A stretch of 64,000 nt of DNA from Diphasiastrum complanatum (GCA_029204225.1 CM055110.1:42329862-42393861); one strand, 5' to 3'. Shown: positions 42,601 to 56,314, counted from the first letter of the stretch. A program made the numbers and translations. The notes: generated by a model from the sequence alone, not told the origin.

Positions 42601-43130
42601 GGCAAAAGGACATCCATCTTGAGTTCTATGAGGTGTTGACACATGTCCTCGATTGTAGAAATGCAAAATTGCAAGTAGTGCAACATATTCCAAAACTCTC
42701 ATCTTATTGGCTTTTGAGATCCAATCATATTGAGAGGTGCAAATGTGAGCTCTCATTGTTCTTTTAACACTTTTGAGAGAGAATGGTTTTTGTGTCAAAT
42801 CTCTTGTATTTTCTCTCTCTACTCGAGAGCTCTTATTCTTTCTCTCTATACTCGAGAGTAATTCAATCCAGCTCTACAGGTTAGAGTCTTTGGATCAAGA
42901 GAGAGCTGATTTTCATGTGTTTGAAGCAAATCTTTCATGTCAAGTTTGGGTGATCTTGGTAAGATCCATTTTTGGCATTGACTAGATTTTGTTGTAGTGT
43001 AATTCTAGAGTTTGTGATGTAGATCCTAGGAGATCTTGCTAGTGGTTTGAATCTTGTTCAAATCTAGTTGTTGGAGATCACAAAGTCATTCTTAGAGCCA
43101 TTTCACACGTGTGAACTTTGTGTTTAATCA
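42600..43130 (+). repeat. LTR-like fragment with CACACGTGTG core
   Basis: Contains ACACATGTCCTCGATTGTAG, TTTTCTCTCTCTACTCGAGAG and, near the end, TTTCACACGTGTGAAC. A second partial copy of its first part lies at 43966-44230 (ACACATGTTCTAGATTGTAG and a matching TC-rich stretch). It is probably one LTR interrupted by the Copia sequence between. Confidence 0.55.
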
Positions 43131-43137
43131 CTTCCTC

Positions 43138-43305
43138 ATCACTTGAACTTGATCTTGAAAGGAGAGCTGAGTGTTCAGCACATAAAGTCAAAGGACATGA
43201 TTGCAGATTTGCTCACGAAGCCGCTCGACAAACCACTGTTCGAAAAGCAAAGAAGCACAATGGGGCTAAGCAAACACAACAAAGGTTGCAACATTCAAGA
43301 GGGAG
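43138..43305 (+). pseudogene. Copia RNase H C-terminus
   Basis: LILKGELSVQHIKSKDMIAD then LLTKPLDKPLFEKQRSTMGL is the end of a Copia polyprotein. A purine tract (AAGAGGGAG) follows directly, then the LTR. Confidence 0.85.
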
Positions 43306-43908
43306 TGTTGGAAATGGTGAACTCATGCAACCATTCCCTAGTGCTCCATGAAGACGAAACGAAGGACGAAAGAAAAGTGTTTGTCGCTGCAATGAAAAGA
43401 CACCCTAGACAGAGAGCACGAATTGAAGGAAAACAATTTCATCTCACAGGTGGTAGCTTGATGAGCATGGAGTCTTGGACTACCACGCTCAACCGCCAAG
43501 GTCCACGTCATCAGGGGATAACTAACTAACAGTTTAGGATTAAGTGTTTCTTTTAAAATGTTACTTAGTGACCTTATAGTGTCCCTAGATAGATGATAAG
43601 ATAGAATGAACAAAAACTATTCACAGAGAGATATACAGAAGAGAAGATAGTCGCGTTCAAGCACTATGAGCTATGCATGAAAGTCTGCCAACAAGCAGAA
43701 CATAGATAATTTGTGAGAGGAGTGACAGGCCGCCAACGAACGAGACACTAATCAACTCACTCATAACGAAAATACAAATTGCAATTGTTCTCTTCTCTCG
43801 ATCTTTTGTAATTTGTGTCGTTTGCTTGATAGAATAAATTTGTGTATGTGGTCGGTAGTCGTTTGTTTAGGATCATGTAATTTCGCAAGCTAGCCCTAGT
43901 AGGCAACA
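43306..43908 (+). mobile_element. Copia 3' LTR, 603 bp
   Basis: Begins TGTTGGAAATG right after the polypurine tract and ends ...CCTAGTAGGCAACA. Only the extreme 3' part of the element (RNase H end plus LTR) is present. Confidence 0.75.
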
Positions 43909-43965
43909 AAAGTCAGGTGCAAACAAGATCAAGAGCTGCGCCTGGCGAAGTGAAAATAATCGTGA

Positions 43966-44230
43966 TCATCTACAATTGACACATGTTCTAGATTGTAGAA
44001 TTGCAAAATTGCAAGTGGTTTGTATTTTTTCTCTACTTGAGGGCTCTTGTTCTTTCTCTCTCTACCTTGAGAGTAGGATGTTTTCCTCACTCTAAAATCT
44101 TGAGTAACAATTAATTTTTTTTTTCCATGGATATGCATGAAACTTGATTGCCTTTGATGGATGACTACTTTTTGTGTACAAGAGCTCTTGCCAAAATCCA
44201 AATCTTGTTTGATAGCTTACTAAAATCCGA
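43966..44230 (+). repeat. Second piece of the LTR-like fragment
   Basis: Matches 42630-42960 in several blocks (GATTGTAGAA-TGCAAAATTGC, CTCTACT-GAG-GCTCTT, TTTCTCTCT). The RNase H/LTR piece 43138-43908 lies between the two. Confidence 0.5.
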
Positions 44231-44294
44231 GTTGATCAAGAGTAATTTGGTAGTGTGCAAACTCTCATGCATATAGGTCATGGTAGATCTATTC

Positions 44295-45232
44295 TGTCGG
44301 GGAATGGAATCCACAAAGTGATGAATCCGTGAGAATTTGTATCGATAGGTCGAACAATCGGATCAAAACCATCCTACTACTGCGCGAAGGCAATGGTCAA
44401 CTGATTCCCTACTACCGAACATAAAATAGTGCTTGATTGCGTTTATGCGGAAGAGAAAGAGCAGACAATCACACAAATCAATTAGAGAGTCGGATAGAAA
44501 GCGGAAAGCATGAAACATTGACAAAATCAAAATGCAAAACCAGACAGTAATTATTCAGATTGAATGTATAAAAATACAAGTTAGATGATACTGGTGAGCA
44601 CAAAACAATGGCAGACGTAACCGCATGCTCACAAAGCTAACTACAATTTGTAACAACTATGAGTTTATTCTAACAACTAGTCTAGAAGAAAAAAATCAAT
44701 GCTTGAAAGCATCTACTGTGTCTGTCTCGGATAAGTTGTCATCTCGGCGTCTATGAACACTCGAGCATATATGAAATCAGCCTATCTGGTCTGGTTGTAA
44801 TTGATCTGCTTGTTTCATAATCAACTATATACAATTTACAATTGTGCAGATGTATGTACAAGAAGGTGGCGTGGCGTTGTTGCGCCATCTGAAGTAGATC
44901 GTGGGTGTTGCTGTCATTGTCCAAGTTGTTGCACACAGTACAAGAAGTGGACGTGAGAAGGCTTCGACTATTTGGTTGTTGTCGATAGTCAAATAAGTCG
45001 GAATAGGGTCCTCGATGATAGTCAATCGACTCAACAGGTCAGGCTTCCTCAATAAGTTGACCAACTCTGACAAGTCGGGTAACTTTGACAAGTCGGACTG
45101 CCACTCTCTTGTCTGTCTTCAATAATAGAGTATTTTTGTAGACTGTGCGGCAATGCATATAAAAATTGCAGCAATATAAACAGAACTAGACTAACATAAG
45201 ATTTAGGAGAATAGAGGAATAAATCCAATACC
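44295..45232 (-). mobile_element. Copia 3' LTR, minus strand, about 938 bp
   Basis: Follows the minus-strand RNase H and purine tract (AAGAGGGGG) at 45233-45245 and ends ...CATTCCCCGACA. Same family as 36969-37925. The first base pair reads TA instead of TG. Confidence 0.65.
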
Positions 45233-45935
45233 CCCTCTTAATCTGGATTTGTGAATGCCTTGATATTTAGACTAAGCAATGCACAAAATTTGTTGTGTGC
45301 ATCAATGCTCAAAGCCTTGGTAAACACATTTGTGATCATGTTTTGAGTCCGATAGTATGTTAAGCTTACCTCTCTATCGAGAACTTTACTCCTTATATAG
45401 TGATATTGAATCTCAATGTGCTTACTCCTAAAGTGATATGTAGGGTTGGCCGATAAGTTGATGGCACTCTAATTATCACAAAACATAATTGTAGAAATGT
45501 ACTAATTCAGACTAATATCTAACAGTGAGTTTCTCAACCAAATTGCTTCCTTAATAGCTTGAGAAGCAGCAATGTATTATGCTTCTGTGGATGAAAGAGC
45601 AATAGAGGTTTGCTTACAACTGTTCCAGGAGATAGGATCGTTGTTGAAGAAGAATGTAAATTCAGATGTGGATTTACGAGTATCTACATCTCCTCCCTAG
45701 CTTGCATCGAAATATCCACTTAGCTGATGAAGATTGTCGTTGTTGACTTCTCCATAGTAGATGCACAGGTCCATTGTAGCTCAAATGTATCTCATGACGC
45801 TGATAAGAGCCTTCCAATGTATGATGTTAGGATTAGCCATGAATTGGCTTAATGAGCTAACTGCAAAAGCGATGTCAGGTCTTGTACAAACCATTGCATA
45901 CATGAGAGAGCCAAGTATCAACTGATATGAATACT
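45233..45935 (-). pseudogene. Copia RNase H, minus strand
   Basis: Reads LILGSLMYAMVCTRPDIAFA, VSSLSQFMANPNIIHWKALI, KSTSEFTFFFNNDPISWNSC, QTSIALSSTEA-YIAASQAI and RSKHIEIQYHYIR. This is the Copia RT end and RNase H with several stops. Joined at its upstream edge to LTR sequence of another element near 45940. Confidence 0.85.
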
Positions 45936-45949
45936 GCTAAATTCACACG

Positions 45950-46551
45950 TGTGGGACGCCCTACACATGTATTTTTGATCTCCTAAGCACAATAACACCA
46001 TAAAGATCAGACTAGCATTGGTTGTCAATAGGAAAGCTGATCATACAAGCAATATTATTGTGTTACAAGCAAGATCTGTCAACAAAACATAAGACTAAGC
46101 ATCATAAATGCCTCTACTCGGATAGAGAGAGAAAATAGAAAGTACAAAGCTCGTGGAGAGAGAGAGGGCACAAAGAGCTTGTCTCCAAATTTGCATTACA
46201 CACAATTTTCATCATTTTCTCAATGAGAGTACATCACATATATATGTATATATCCATGGACTCTTCTCCTACTTTGAGTTGAATTGGAGTTGTGGATCCA
46301 CCTCTCAAGCTATCTAGACTTATCCAAGCCACCTCACTATGTCTAATTGTGCCACATAGTCTTTTCATGCATTAAATGTGGCATGTAAAGTACAAATGGC
46401 AATTCCTATGGTAGCTCGAGTTTCTACTTCTACCTACCTTGAATATTTTATTCTAAGATGGGTCTTTACTAAGCCAAAAGAGCTCAATTCATCTTTGGCA
46501 TTTTTAGGACCCATACTCACAACATTTGATAGATTTTTCAATATTTTGACA
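45950..46551 (-). mobile_element. Copia 3' LTR, minus strand, truncated
   Basis: Begins TGTCAAAATATTG after a TAGGAGGAG purine tract on the minus strand and runs to a CACACGTGTGAAT stretch near 45950, where other Copia sequence starts. A clear CA end is not seen. Confidence 0.6.
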
Positions 46552-48000
46552 CTCCTCCTAAAAATGTATCTAATGTGGATCAAGCATTGATCTTGAGATA
46601 AGACCAAGATTAGACCTATGCTTTGAGAAGGCGCTTTTGCAAAGTGGCTTTGTGAGAAGATCAGCAATACACGAAGATATGTCAACATGTTCTAATTTCA
46701 TTTCACCTCCAATGAGCTTTTCCCTTACAAAATGGTGTGCCACTCCTATATGCTTGCTTCTTGCATGAAAAATAGGATTGTTTGCAAGAGCTTGTGCCGA
46801 TATGTTGTCACATTTGATCAAGGGAAGAATCCTCTTTGATGCACTTTAGCTCCATGATTAACATCCTGATCCAAAGCACCTCTTTAGTTGTTGTAGTGAG
46901 TGCTTTGTACTTGGCCTCACAAGATGATAGAGAAAGATAGTATATGCATTAATGGACTTCTGATCCATTTTATCACTTGCAAAATTGGAATCTGAATAGC
47001 CAACAATGGTTAGATCTTCATTCTTGTACAATAAACCATAATCTTGAGTAGAAGATACATATCTTAGAACTCTCTTGGCCATCTTCCAATGTTGGATCTT
47101 GGGATCTTGCATAAATTGACTCAATTTGTGCACACAATAGCTCAAATCGAGTCTAGTGATAGTAAGCCAAATTGAAGAGCCTATAAGACTCCTATAAAGT
47201 GTGATGTCCTCGAAGGATCTTTCATAACCTTTAATAGGATCTTTTACATGTTGCTCCATGGGAGTATCTATGCCTTTACAACTTTGCATATTGAATTTTC
47301 TCAACATAGAAAAGACATATCTAGATTGACAAATAAAAGCATACTCTTCATGAAAATCAATCTCAAGGCCCAAAATGTCATGGATTTCTCCTAGATCTTG
47401 CATTTAAATTTTTTCTTTTAATGCATCTTTGGTTTCTTGAACTAGCATCAAACAACTTCCACTAAGAATAATGTCATCTACATAGATTAGGAGAATGACA
47501 ATATTACTACCATCAAACTTTAAGTACATAGAAGGATCATAGTCACTAAGCACAAATCCTAATGAAAGTAGAAAGTTGTTGAGTCTTGAATACCATGATC
47601 TAGGTGCTTGCTTTAAGCCATAAAGACTTCTAAATAGCAAACACACCTTAGATTTATCTTTGATAAATCCTTGAGGCTATTCCATGTATATCTCCTCCTC
47701 AAGATAGCCTTTCAAAAAAGCGTTGGAGACATCAAGTTGAAACAGTTTCCACTTAAAAAATAAGGCAAGAGAAATTATGATTCTTATTGTCACCATCTTT
47801 GCTACAGGAGCAAAGGTTTCTTCATAGTCAAGGCCATATATTTGTGCAAAGCCTTTAGCACATAATCTTTCCTTGTACTTGTTGATGGAGCCATCATGAT
47901 TGTACTTGATCTTGAACACCCACTTGCATCCAATGATATGCATGTAAGGTGGTGGATCCACTAGCTCCCATGTGAAATTTTCATTTGTTTTAAAGAGAAG
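46552..48000 (-). pseudogene. Copia reverse transcriptase and RNase H
   Basis: Three frames (47961-47677, 47646-47404 and 47403-46858, then 46821-46570) carry a nearly complete RT/RNase H: HIIGCKWVFKIKYNHDGSIN, FAPVAKMVTIRIIISLALFF, QLDVSNAFLKGYLEEEIYME, LYGLKQAPRSWYSRLNNFLL, LLIYVDDIILSGS (YVDD catalytic motif intact), IVGYSDSNFASDKMDQKS and LSSCEAKYKALTTTKEVLW (RNase H), and HVDISSCIADLLTKPLCKSA. Only a few frameshifts or stops separate the pieces, so decay is moderate. The 5' half is missing upstream of 48000. Confidence 0.9.
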
Positions 48001-48165
48001 AAAGAGTAATTAATGTATTATAATCTAATAGTTAAATCCTACTTTAATACCAAGAAGTAAATCTTCTTTGCCCAAAATCTTGATTGTAAAAGGTTTCAAG
48101 TATCAATTTAATGATACAACTCATACTCATTAGTTACAAACGTGAACGTGGTATTGGAAAGAAAC

Positions 48166-48398
<233 letters not shown>

Positions 48399-48399
48399 A

Positions 48400-49439
<1,040 letters not shown>

Positions 49440-51450
49440 TAAAGAGAGCAAAATTGCTATAAAGAAATAGGCCTATGCGTACTCGAACATTGGATCTTAT
49501 TCCCATCAAGAGTCGAGTCCGGTGAGGATTTATGTTTACAACATGAGAGAAAAGGAGTGAAGTAAAATGATGAAATGAATAATTGTTCATTAGGATTTAT
49601 CCATTATCAAGACTTAGTAAGTTTTTTTTAAGAGAGGTATAGTTGATGGGATTAGGTTGCCCCAATATGAATCATTATGACAAATATCTTCTTGATGACT
49701 CACTTAGAGAAGACACCATCTAAAGAGAATATAAGAATTCATGCATAAAGACTACTTGTGATGGGGCATAGTCCATTGATATAAGATGCAATACATGCAC
49801 TACTCATCAAAAAATCTATAGACACATACTGATCAGTTGCATCCATATTGCCTTGACACGACTGAAATTTGCAATTGCATCTATGCGAGGATATGAAATG
49901 GGCATGACATAAATCCAGAAAACTAATGACGAAAGCAAAGAAGAAAGCCCTTGAATTCAAGTGTATTTAGCTTGAAATTCCATTTACTCGAGCACAATAA
50001 AAAGTGCACCAACTTATTCGCAAGATGAAGATTCGAATCATCATGTAAACAAGACGTTGCCTGAATCCATGCAATCTTGCACACAAAGGCATCAAAGCAA
50101 GCTTTGATACCAACTGAAACAACATAAAATATTAGATTAGAATCTAACATGTTGCAAAGCTCCTTTGTTTTGTGTGCCATCACCCATGAATCAAGACCTA
50201 AAGCATTAAAGAGATAGCTAGCTTGCTCTCCACCCATCCATAAGCTCCATTGAAGATCCTAATTATGGCGCCTCCATCTCTGCGCTTAACTCGATGCACA
50301 CATGTCCCATGCCATAGATGTTAATCTACGAGGGTAGCTTCAACTAAATTTGATCAATACACGCACCATACCTAGAAATCAATTTTGGATCTAGTTATGA
50401 TTCTTTCCCCATGGCAACTAAGCCTACTGAGCACTTTCCTTGCCTCTTAGCCTCAATATACGAAAGTTTTTGCTTGGCAAATTTGTTCGGTATGTATAAA
50501 ATCATGCTATCAAGTTGTTGGCCCTAACTTCCCCTTGCACAAAAACTCTCAAACCCTAAATAAACACAAAATTTACTCCACAGAAGCTTGTCCCTTTACG
50601 TTAGTAAGGATTACAGTTCAACCAGAGACTATGAGAGCTCTACTACAAGTCTCCCAAACATAGCTGCATAGGAATAAAATAGGGAATGCTTGAACAAGGC
50701 TCACACTATATCCCCTCACGCATCCCTTAACCCTAAATCATCCTAAAGCCTCCATGTGGCATGCGTCCCTCTTGGTAAATCCCTGGCACATGGGCATGTG
50801 GGTTGCAAAATGCATATGACCACGTGTCCCAATTAGCATATGACATTTCCTTTGACTGATCAACCCCTACATTTTAGGGAGTCAATCCATGAGACTCTAG
50901 TTGAGACCTAACCCGTTTGCCATTTCGGAATTAGTCACTTACAACCATTTCAGAATTAGTCACTTACAACTCTGACCCATTGTACATAGTAACAATTGTC
51001 TTCACAGGCCGGTGACTTAGCCATTTGCAATTCAAATTTACATTGTTACAATCACAAAAGGTAAGGGATTTAAAATATGAGATGCTTAATTTTGTTTGAT
51101 CCTCAGAATAAGGTATTCATTCTCCTGTAATGAGATGAAGGAACAACAAGGCATCAGGCACCCAAGGATGAATAAAAATAAGTTTAGAATGCATTTAACA
51201 GCATCTAGTCTTATTGTATAGCATTCTTGAATGTCCTCCCCTCCAAATTATGGGAGCCTGTATACCTCAAGTACTAAAAAGTATTAGCTGGTCAGATTAT
51301 TGTGAGCTGATTGATCTCAGTTTAGTGAGCTGAAAGAGAGCAAATTTCATGCTGAATATCCCTCAAATAGCTTTGATTGCTAACCAAACAACAAGGTACC
51401 ACAAGTAGCACTGTAATCTCAGATCATCAAACCCAGTGCATACTTTGATG
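49440..51450 (-). other. Mostly unrecognised; possible Copia primer site
   Basis: The minus strand reads CAGTTGGTATCAAAGCTTGC around 50096-50115, like the primer-binding site of Copia elements (compare 36694 and 37926). An LTR may lie at higher coordinates, but I could not define it. Otherwise no motif was found. Confidence 0.4.
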
Positions 51451-51452
51451 CT

Positions 51453-51665
51453 GTCATTCATGTCAGGAGCATACTCTTGATCGAGATGTATTATCATTTG
51501 CAATTGGCAGATGATTAATTGTTGCCATTCATGTTCTGCATACTCTTGATCGAGATGTAGTATCATTTGCAGTTGACAGATGATTAATCGTTGCCATTCA
51601 TGTCAGGAGCATATTCTTGATCAAGATGTAGTAGTAGTATCATTTGCAGATGGCAGATAATTAAT
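51453..51665. repeat. Three tandem units of about 70 bp
   Basis: Units start with CATACTCTTGATCGAGATGT at 51470, with variants at 51539 and 51610, and each contains ATCATTTGCA and TGCCATTCATGT-like parts. Confidence 0.85.
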
Positions 51666-52164
51666 TGTGCATGTTAATTGTTCTCAACGAGCCAATGAAT
51701 ATATGCTGGATTTGCCTCTTGAGTTTGATTTTCAAGAAACTTTTAGCATATTTAAGTGACAAGTTGATGCTTTTTCAGCAAAACCACCATAGAGGTTATG
51801 AGCCCTAGAAATGTGCATCTACTCCATGCCAAAATTCATGGAGACTGATGTTATGCGAACTGACGCTTTGAAACTAGTGTTGAATATGACGGCAGCATGA
51901 CAATAAGAACGCAACCAATTGTTCTTGCTTGTGCATATAATTGACCCACAATTGAATGTAATGGGCCCAAACGTGACAGTCAGTCTTGTCACAGTGGAGG
52001 CTAAGATATTTATTTATTTCTTTCTGCTTCTGCAGTGCCTTGAATCAAGAAAAGATCCTGCCTCTATTGCCTAGTCAAATTCTGCAACTCCAGGATATAC
52101 AATCTGTATTTGAGAACTCGTCCACCTCAACAAAAATGTGCCAGGCTTCTTACCTCATGATTCT

Positions 52165-55100
52165 TTAGAACACCTTTTGTCTCTCCAGGCTACTGTCAGC
52201 TGCAGCATAAGTATTTGATAGAAGCACATATGTTGCAGCATTCTCTGGATCCAATTTGAAAATTTGAGTTGCAGCTCGAATTCCTCGTTCCACATCACCA
52301 TGAATTCTGCATGCTCCAAGCAAGCTCAGCCATACTCTAGCATCATCTTTGTAGGGCAGAGTACTTATTAAGCTTTCTCCCTCATCTAAGTATCCTGCAC
52401 GACCTAGAATATCAATCATGCAGACACAATGCTCCACTTTGGGTGCAATGCTATGCTTTTGGCTCATGGAAGTAAAGTAATGCCTCCCATCATCAACACG
52501 TCCCGTATGACTACATGCAGTCAGAACACTGAGGAAGGTGATTTGGTTTGGACTGACATCTTCAGACATCATTTGCTTAAACAGATCAAGGGCTTCCTCA
52601 CCATGCCCATTGTGGCCATATACGGCAATCATGGTATTCCAAGAGACAGCATCACGTTGATGCAGCCTTTGAAACACACTTCTTGCATGCTGCAAACTTC
52701 CACACTTTCCATACATATTGATGAGGGCATTGCCCACTACTACATGCCCCTCAAAGCCACGACTAGCAATGGTAGAATGGATCTCCTGCCCTGTCTCAAG
52801 GGCAGCAAGGCTGGCACATGCATCAAGAGCACATACGAAAGTGATAGGATCTGGCTTGAGACTGTCAATTTGCATTCTTTTGAATAAATCAAGAGCTTCT
52901 GCTCCACGCCCATTCTGTGCGCATGATGCAATCATAGCATTCCACGAAACAATATCTCGCCGGGGCATTTTGGAAAACACACTGCGTGCATCCTGCAGAC
53001 TTTGGCACTTGCCATACATGTTAATGAGGGCATTGCCCACAACGACCTCTCCATCATACCCACTCTTTACAATGGCACCATGAATTTCCTGCCCCTTTTC
53101 AAGGAAAGCCAGACTGGCGCATGCATCAAGAGCGCAGACAATCGTAATCTGGTTCGGCCTGATGCCCTCGGTTGGCATACGATGGAACAACTCCAGAGCT
53201 TCCTTTCCCTGCCCATTTTGAGTACACGCTGCTATCATGGCATTCCAGCAAACTATGTCGCGCTGAGACAATCGGCCAAACAAATTCCTGGCATCATTCA
53301 AACTTCCACACTTGCCATACATGTTGATTAGAGCAGTTCCCACGACTACCTGTCCCTCACAGCCATTGTTTACAATGGAAAAATGAATATCACGTCCCTT
53401 CTCGAGAGCTAAAAGGCTTGCACAAGCATCAAGGGTGCAGATAAAAGTGAAGTGGTCTGGTTTGAAGCCTTCACAAGTCATTTGGTGGTATAAATCAAGG
53501 GCTTCCTTCCCATCTCCATTTTGGGCGCAAGCTGCAATTATAACATTCCAAGATATAACATTCCTCTTGGGCATTCCATGAAATACAATCTTTGCATCTT
53601 GCAAACTACCACACTTGCCATACATATTAACAAGGGCATTGCCCACAACTATCTCTCCCTGGCATCCGCTGTCAACAATTGAGGCATGGATCTCCCGTCC
53701 GTCTGCAACTGATGCCAGACCAGCACATGCATCAAGAGCACAGACGAACGTGATTGAGGTTGGCTTAAAACCATGAGACTTCATCTGATGAAAATATTCA
53801 AGGGCGTCCTTGCCATGCCCATTCCGGGCATAGGCTGCAATCATCGCAGTCCAAGAGATGACATCCTGCTGAGGCATTTTGCAAAACACACTCCTTGCAT
53901 CATGAAGCCACCCACATTTGCTGTACATCTTGATGAGAGCTGTTCCTACAATTACCTCCTCCTGAAACCCATTGTCAACAATCTCAGCGTGGATCTCCAT
54001 TCCCTTTTCAAGGGCTAAGAGGCTTGTGCATGCATCGAGAATAGAAACAAACGTACTTCGGTTTGGCTGCATCCCAATGCTCTTCATCTGATGGAATAGT
54101 TCCAGGGCTTTCCTGCTCTGCCCATTCTGGGTGTAAGCTGCAATCATGGCATTCCACGAGATGACACTTCGATGGTGCATTTGGCCGAAGACCTTCTCTA
54201 CATCCTGCAATTTTCCACACTTGCCATACATTTTGATCAGTGAATTTCCGACAATTACCTGTCCCTCACACCCACTATCTAAAAGGGAAGCATGAATTTC
54301 TTGCCCTTTAGCAAGAGCTCCTGTGTTCGCACATGCATCGAGAGCACAAACATATGTAATCTGGTTTGGTTTAATGCCTTCACAATTCATCTGATAAAAT
54401 AACTGGAGGGCTTCCTTGCCATGCCCATTCTGGGCACAGGCTGCAATCATCGTGTTCCACAAAACAACATCCCGCTGCGGCATCCGGGCAAACACATCCC
54501 TTGCTTCATTCAAGCTACCACATTTTCCATACATTTTGATAAGGGCAGATCCCACAACTACCTGTCCCTCACAGTCACTCTCTAAAATGGCAGCATGAAT
54601 CTTCTGCCCCTTTTCTAGGGCAGCCAGACTGGTGCACGCATCAAGGGCACAGACAAATGTGACAAGGTCTGGCTTGCTGCCATGTCTCTGCATTTGATCA
54701 TAGCAATCCAGAGCCTCCCTGCCACGATTGTTGATAGCATAAGCCTTAATGAGCAAAGTCCAGGAATACAAATTCCGGTTGGGTAAGGAGTCAAAAACAG
54801 ATTGTGCTTCTTCCAAGCTCCCACAATCCCCATACATTCGGACAAGCCAATTCCCTATGAACACATTCCGATCATACTTGCGCTTTTTTATGTGAGCATG
54901 CAAAACCCTGCCCTCTGGCAAGGCCTTAGCCTGCCCACAACGCTTCAAGAGCGATGCCAAATCAGAAAAACTGGGCCTTTGGCTCAGTATCTGCTCAAGC
55001 CCAGCAACCTCCTTTCTGCACACCTTGCTCTCTCTAAATTGAATTATTTTCATTTTTTGCCCACATGTGCTCTGCAATGAGCTCCTCTCCTCCAGCTCAT

Positions 55101-55176
55101 CCTTGATGAGAAGTACGAACCATGCTCTCAGGTAAAATTTTGGTTTTATATAGGATGTTACAAGTGTAACTATCAT
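52165..55176 (-). CDS. PLS-class pentatricopeptide-repeat protein, 1003 residues
   Basis: A single uninterrupted frame. After about 95 residues of leader come eight PLS triplets of about 101 residues, roughly 24-25 PPR motifs. Each has W-x3-I-A-ACAQNG...EAL-LF-QM, then P-x-T-FVCALDACASLAALEKG, then a VVGNALINMYGKCGSL motif. The end carries an E-type domain (VWLSLLGACRIHGDVERGI, then YVLLSNTYAAAD). PPR proteins bind organelle RNA one base per motif and act in editing, splicing or stability. No DYW domain is present. Just past the stop, other frames show degraded E+-like sequence (KKPG, FVEVDEF), so the C-terminus may have been shortened by mutation. A second Met (MKIIQFRESKV, about 40 residues in) is an alternative start; the first Met is not obviously a transit peptide. 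No introns. Confidence 0.93.
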   Translation of the reverse strand: MIVTLVTSYIKPKFYLRAWFVLLIKDELEERSSLQSTCGQKMKIIQFRESKVCRKEVAGLEQILSQRPSFSDLASLLKRCGQAKALPEGRVLHAHIKKRKYDRNVFIGNWLVRMYGDCGSLEEAQSVFDSLPNRNLYSWTLLIKAYAINNRGREALDCYDQMQRHGSKPDLVTFVCALDACTSLAALEKGQKIHAAILESDCEGQVVVGSALIKMYGKCGSLNEARDVFARMPQRDVVLWNTMIAACAQNGHGKEALQLFYQMNCEGIKPNQITYVCALDACANTGALAKGQEIHASLLDSGCEGQVIVGNSLIKMYGKCGKLQDVEKVFGQMHHRSVISWNAMIAAYTQNGQSRKALELFHQMKSIGMQPNRSTFVSILDACTSLLALEKGMEIHAEIVDNGFQEEVIVGTALIKMYSKCGWLHDARSVFCKMPQQDVISWTAMIAAYARNGHGKDALEYFHQMKSHGFKPTSITFVCALDACAGLASVADGREIHASIVDSGCQGEIVVGNALVNMYGKCGSLQDAKIVFHGMPKRNVISWNVIIAACAQNGDGKEALDLYHQMTCEGFKPDHFTFICTLDACASLLALEKGRDIHFSIVNNGCEGQVVVGTALINMYGKCGSLNDARNLFGRLSQRDIVCWNAMIAACTQNGQGKEALELFHRMPTEGIRPNQITIVCALDACASLAFLEKGQEIHGAIVKSGYDGEVVVGNALINMYGKCQSLQDARSVFSKMPRRDIVSWNAMIASCAQNGRGAEALDLFKRMQIDSLKPDPITFVCALDACASLAALETGQEIHSTIASRGFEGHVVVGNALINMYGKCGSLQHARSVFQRLHQRDAVSWNTMIAVYGHNGHGEEALDLFKQMMSEDVSPNQITFLSVLTACSHTGRVDDGRHYFTSMSQKHSIAPKVEHCVCMIDILGRAGYLDEGESLISTLPYKDDARVWLSLLGACRIHGDVERGIRAATQIFKLDPENAATYVLLSNTYAAADSSLERQKVF

Positions 55177-55985
55177 GTCCTATGCTAGATCTCGGGTATG
55201 TTGCACAGCTCATCTTGGCGCTCCACGCTCATCCTGCCTCATCCCGGATGATCTGGATGTGCTCTCTCTCTCTCTCCCTCCCCCCCCCCCCCGAAACCCT
55301 AATTTTAGTGAAACACTAAGTTTTCAAGCTTTTCATTTTGAAGGTCACAATGACTCATTTCAAGCTTTTTAGGCTTTGAACAACGATGATATATATATAT
55401 ATGTATGTATGTAATGGGAACTACGTTTTGGTTATGAGATTAAGGGAAATAGGTGTCAATCAAATAAAACTTGTTGGCCTATGTTGGTCAAAACCCTAAA
55501 AATACGTGTGATCAATCAAAACGTGTTTTAACCATCATTATTGACATTACCTCTCTCGAGAACACACATCTCACGCACACACCTCGTTGTACCATCTCTC
55601 ACTGTCTCACACACATACCTATCTATACTGCTATTTTTCCTCCCTCAAACTCTAATTTCAGCAGAAACCTAAAGTTTTAGGCTTTTTATTTTGAAGATCA
55701 CATTACTGGGTTATTGACGAAGCTTTGAAGAGCGACAATATATAAGCTATTAATCAAACTGCAATTTTGTTATGAGATTAAGGGAAACACGCAACGAGAA
55801 CTCATTGACTTCAAATGGTCAAAACCATAAATACATGTGGACGAATCGAAATGCGAGAATCACATTCTCTCTCTCTCTCTCTCAAAGCTTGCAACACGAG
55901 GCTTTTTTCAGCCTGGTTCTTGGTCGTGTGGAGGAATTGGTTGGGTGTGGCTGTGCAAAAACACACATCATGGCTGTGATGCCAC
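55177..55985. other. Upstream flank of the PPR gene
   Basis: Contains a (TC)n/poly-C stretch near 55262-55292 and an imperfect repetition of a 300-bp block (AAACCCTAA-TTTTAG..., CAAGCTTTT..., CAACGA..., GAGATTAAGGGAAA) at about 55290-55460 and 55640-55800. Promoter elements were not assigned. Confidence 0.45.
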
Positions 55986-56314
55986 TGTTAGAATAAATAA
56001 GTCCAGTTTATCTGAACACTTGAGTAGTATTACCATTTTTAGTAATCTCATATACATTGCTTTACTTGTACTGTATACGTCGGTAAGTGGATACACACAT
56101 CCTGTAACGGAAACCAATGTTCATGCAGCGGTACCCCACCCCCCCCCCCCCCGCCCCAATAAGATGAGACTGTATGTATGTATATCCTTATCTCTTTGAT
56201 CAATACAGTTTGTGAAATATTCTCTCGGGTTTTGGTGTGCTCTCTCCTTTTGTTGATGAATGTAACTGATGTGTTGCTTGGGAAAGTCTATTGCTGCCAG
56301 TAAGATCCTTGACA
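55986..56314 (+). mobile_element. Copia 5' LTR, 329 bp
   Basis: Starts TGTTAGAATAAATAAG, ends ...GTAAGATCCTTGACA, followed directly by a canonical primer site TGGTATCAGAGCCC at 56315. The LTR contains a poly-C run at 56139-56152. The leader continues to about 56880, where a poly-G/(GA)n tract interrupts; no gag domain is seen. Confidence 0.8.

Noticed and set aside
52429-54845. Many antisense frames within the PPR gene
   Set aside because: Repeat-driven shadows of the PPR reading frame.
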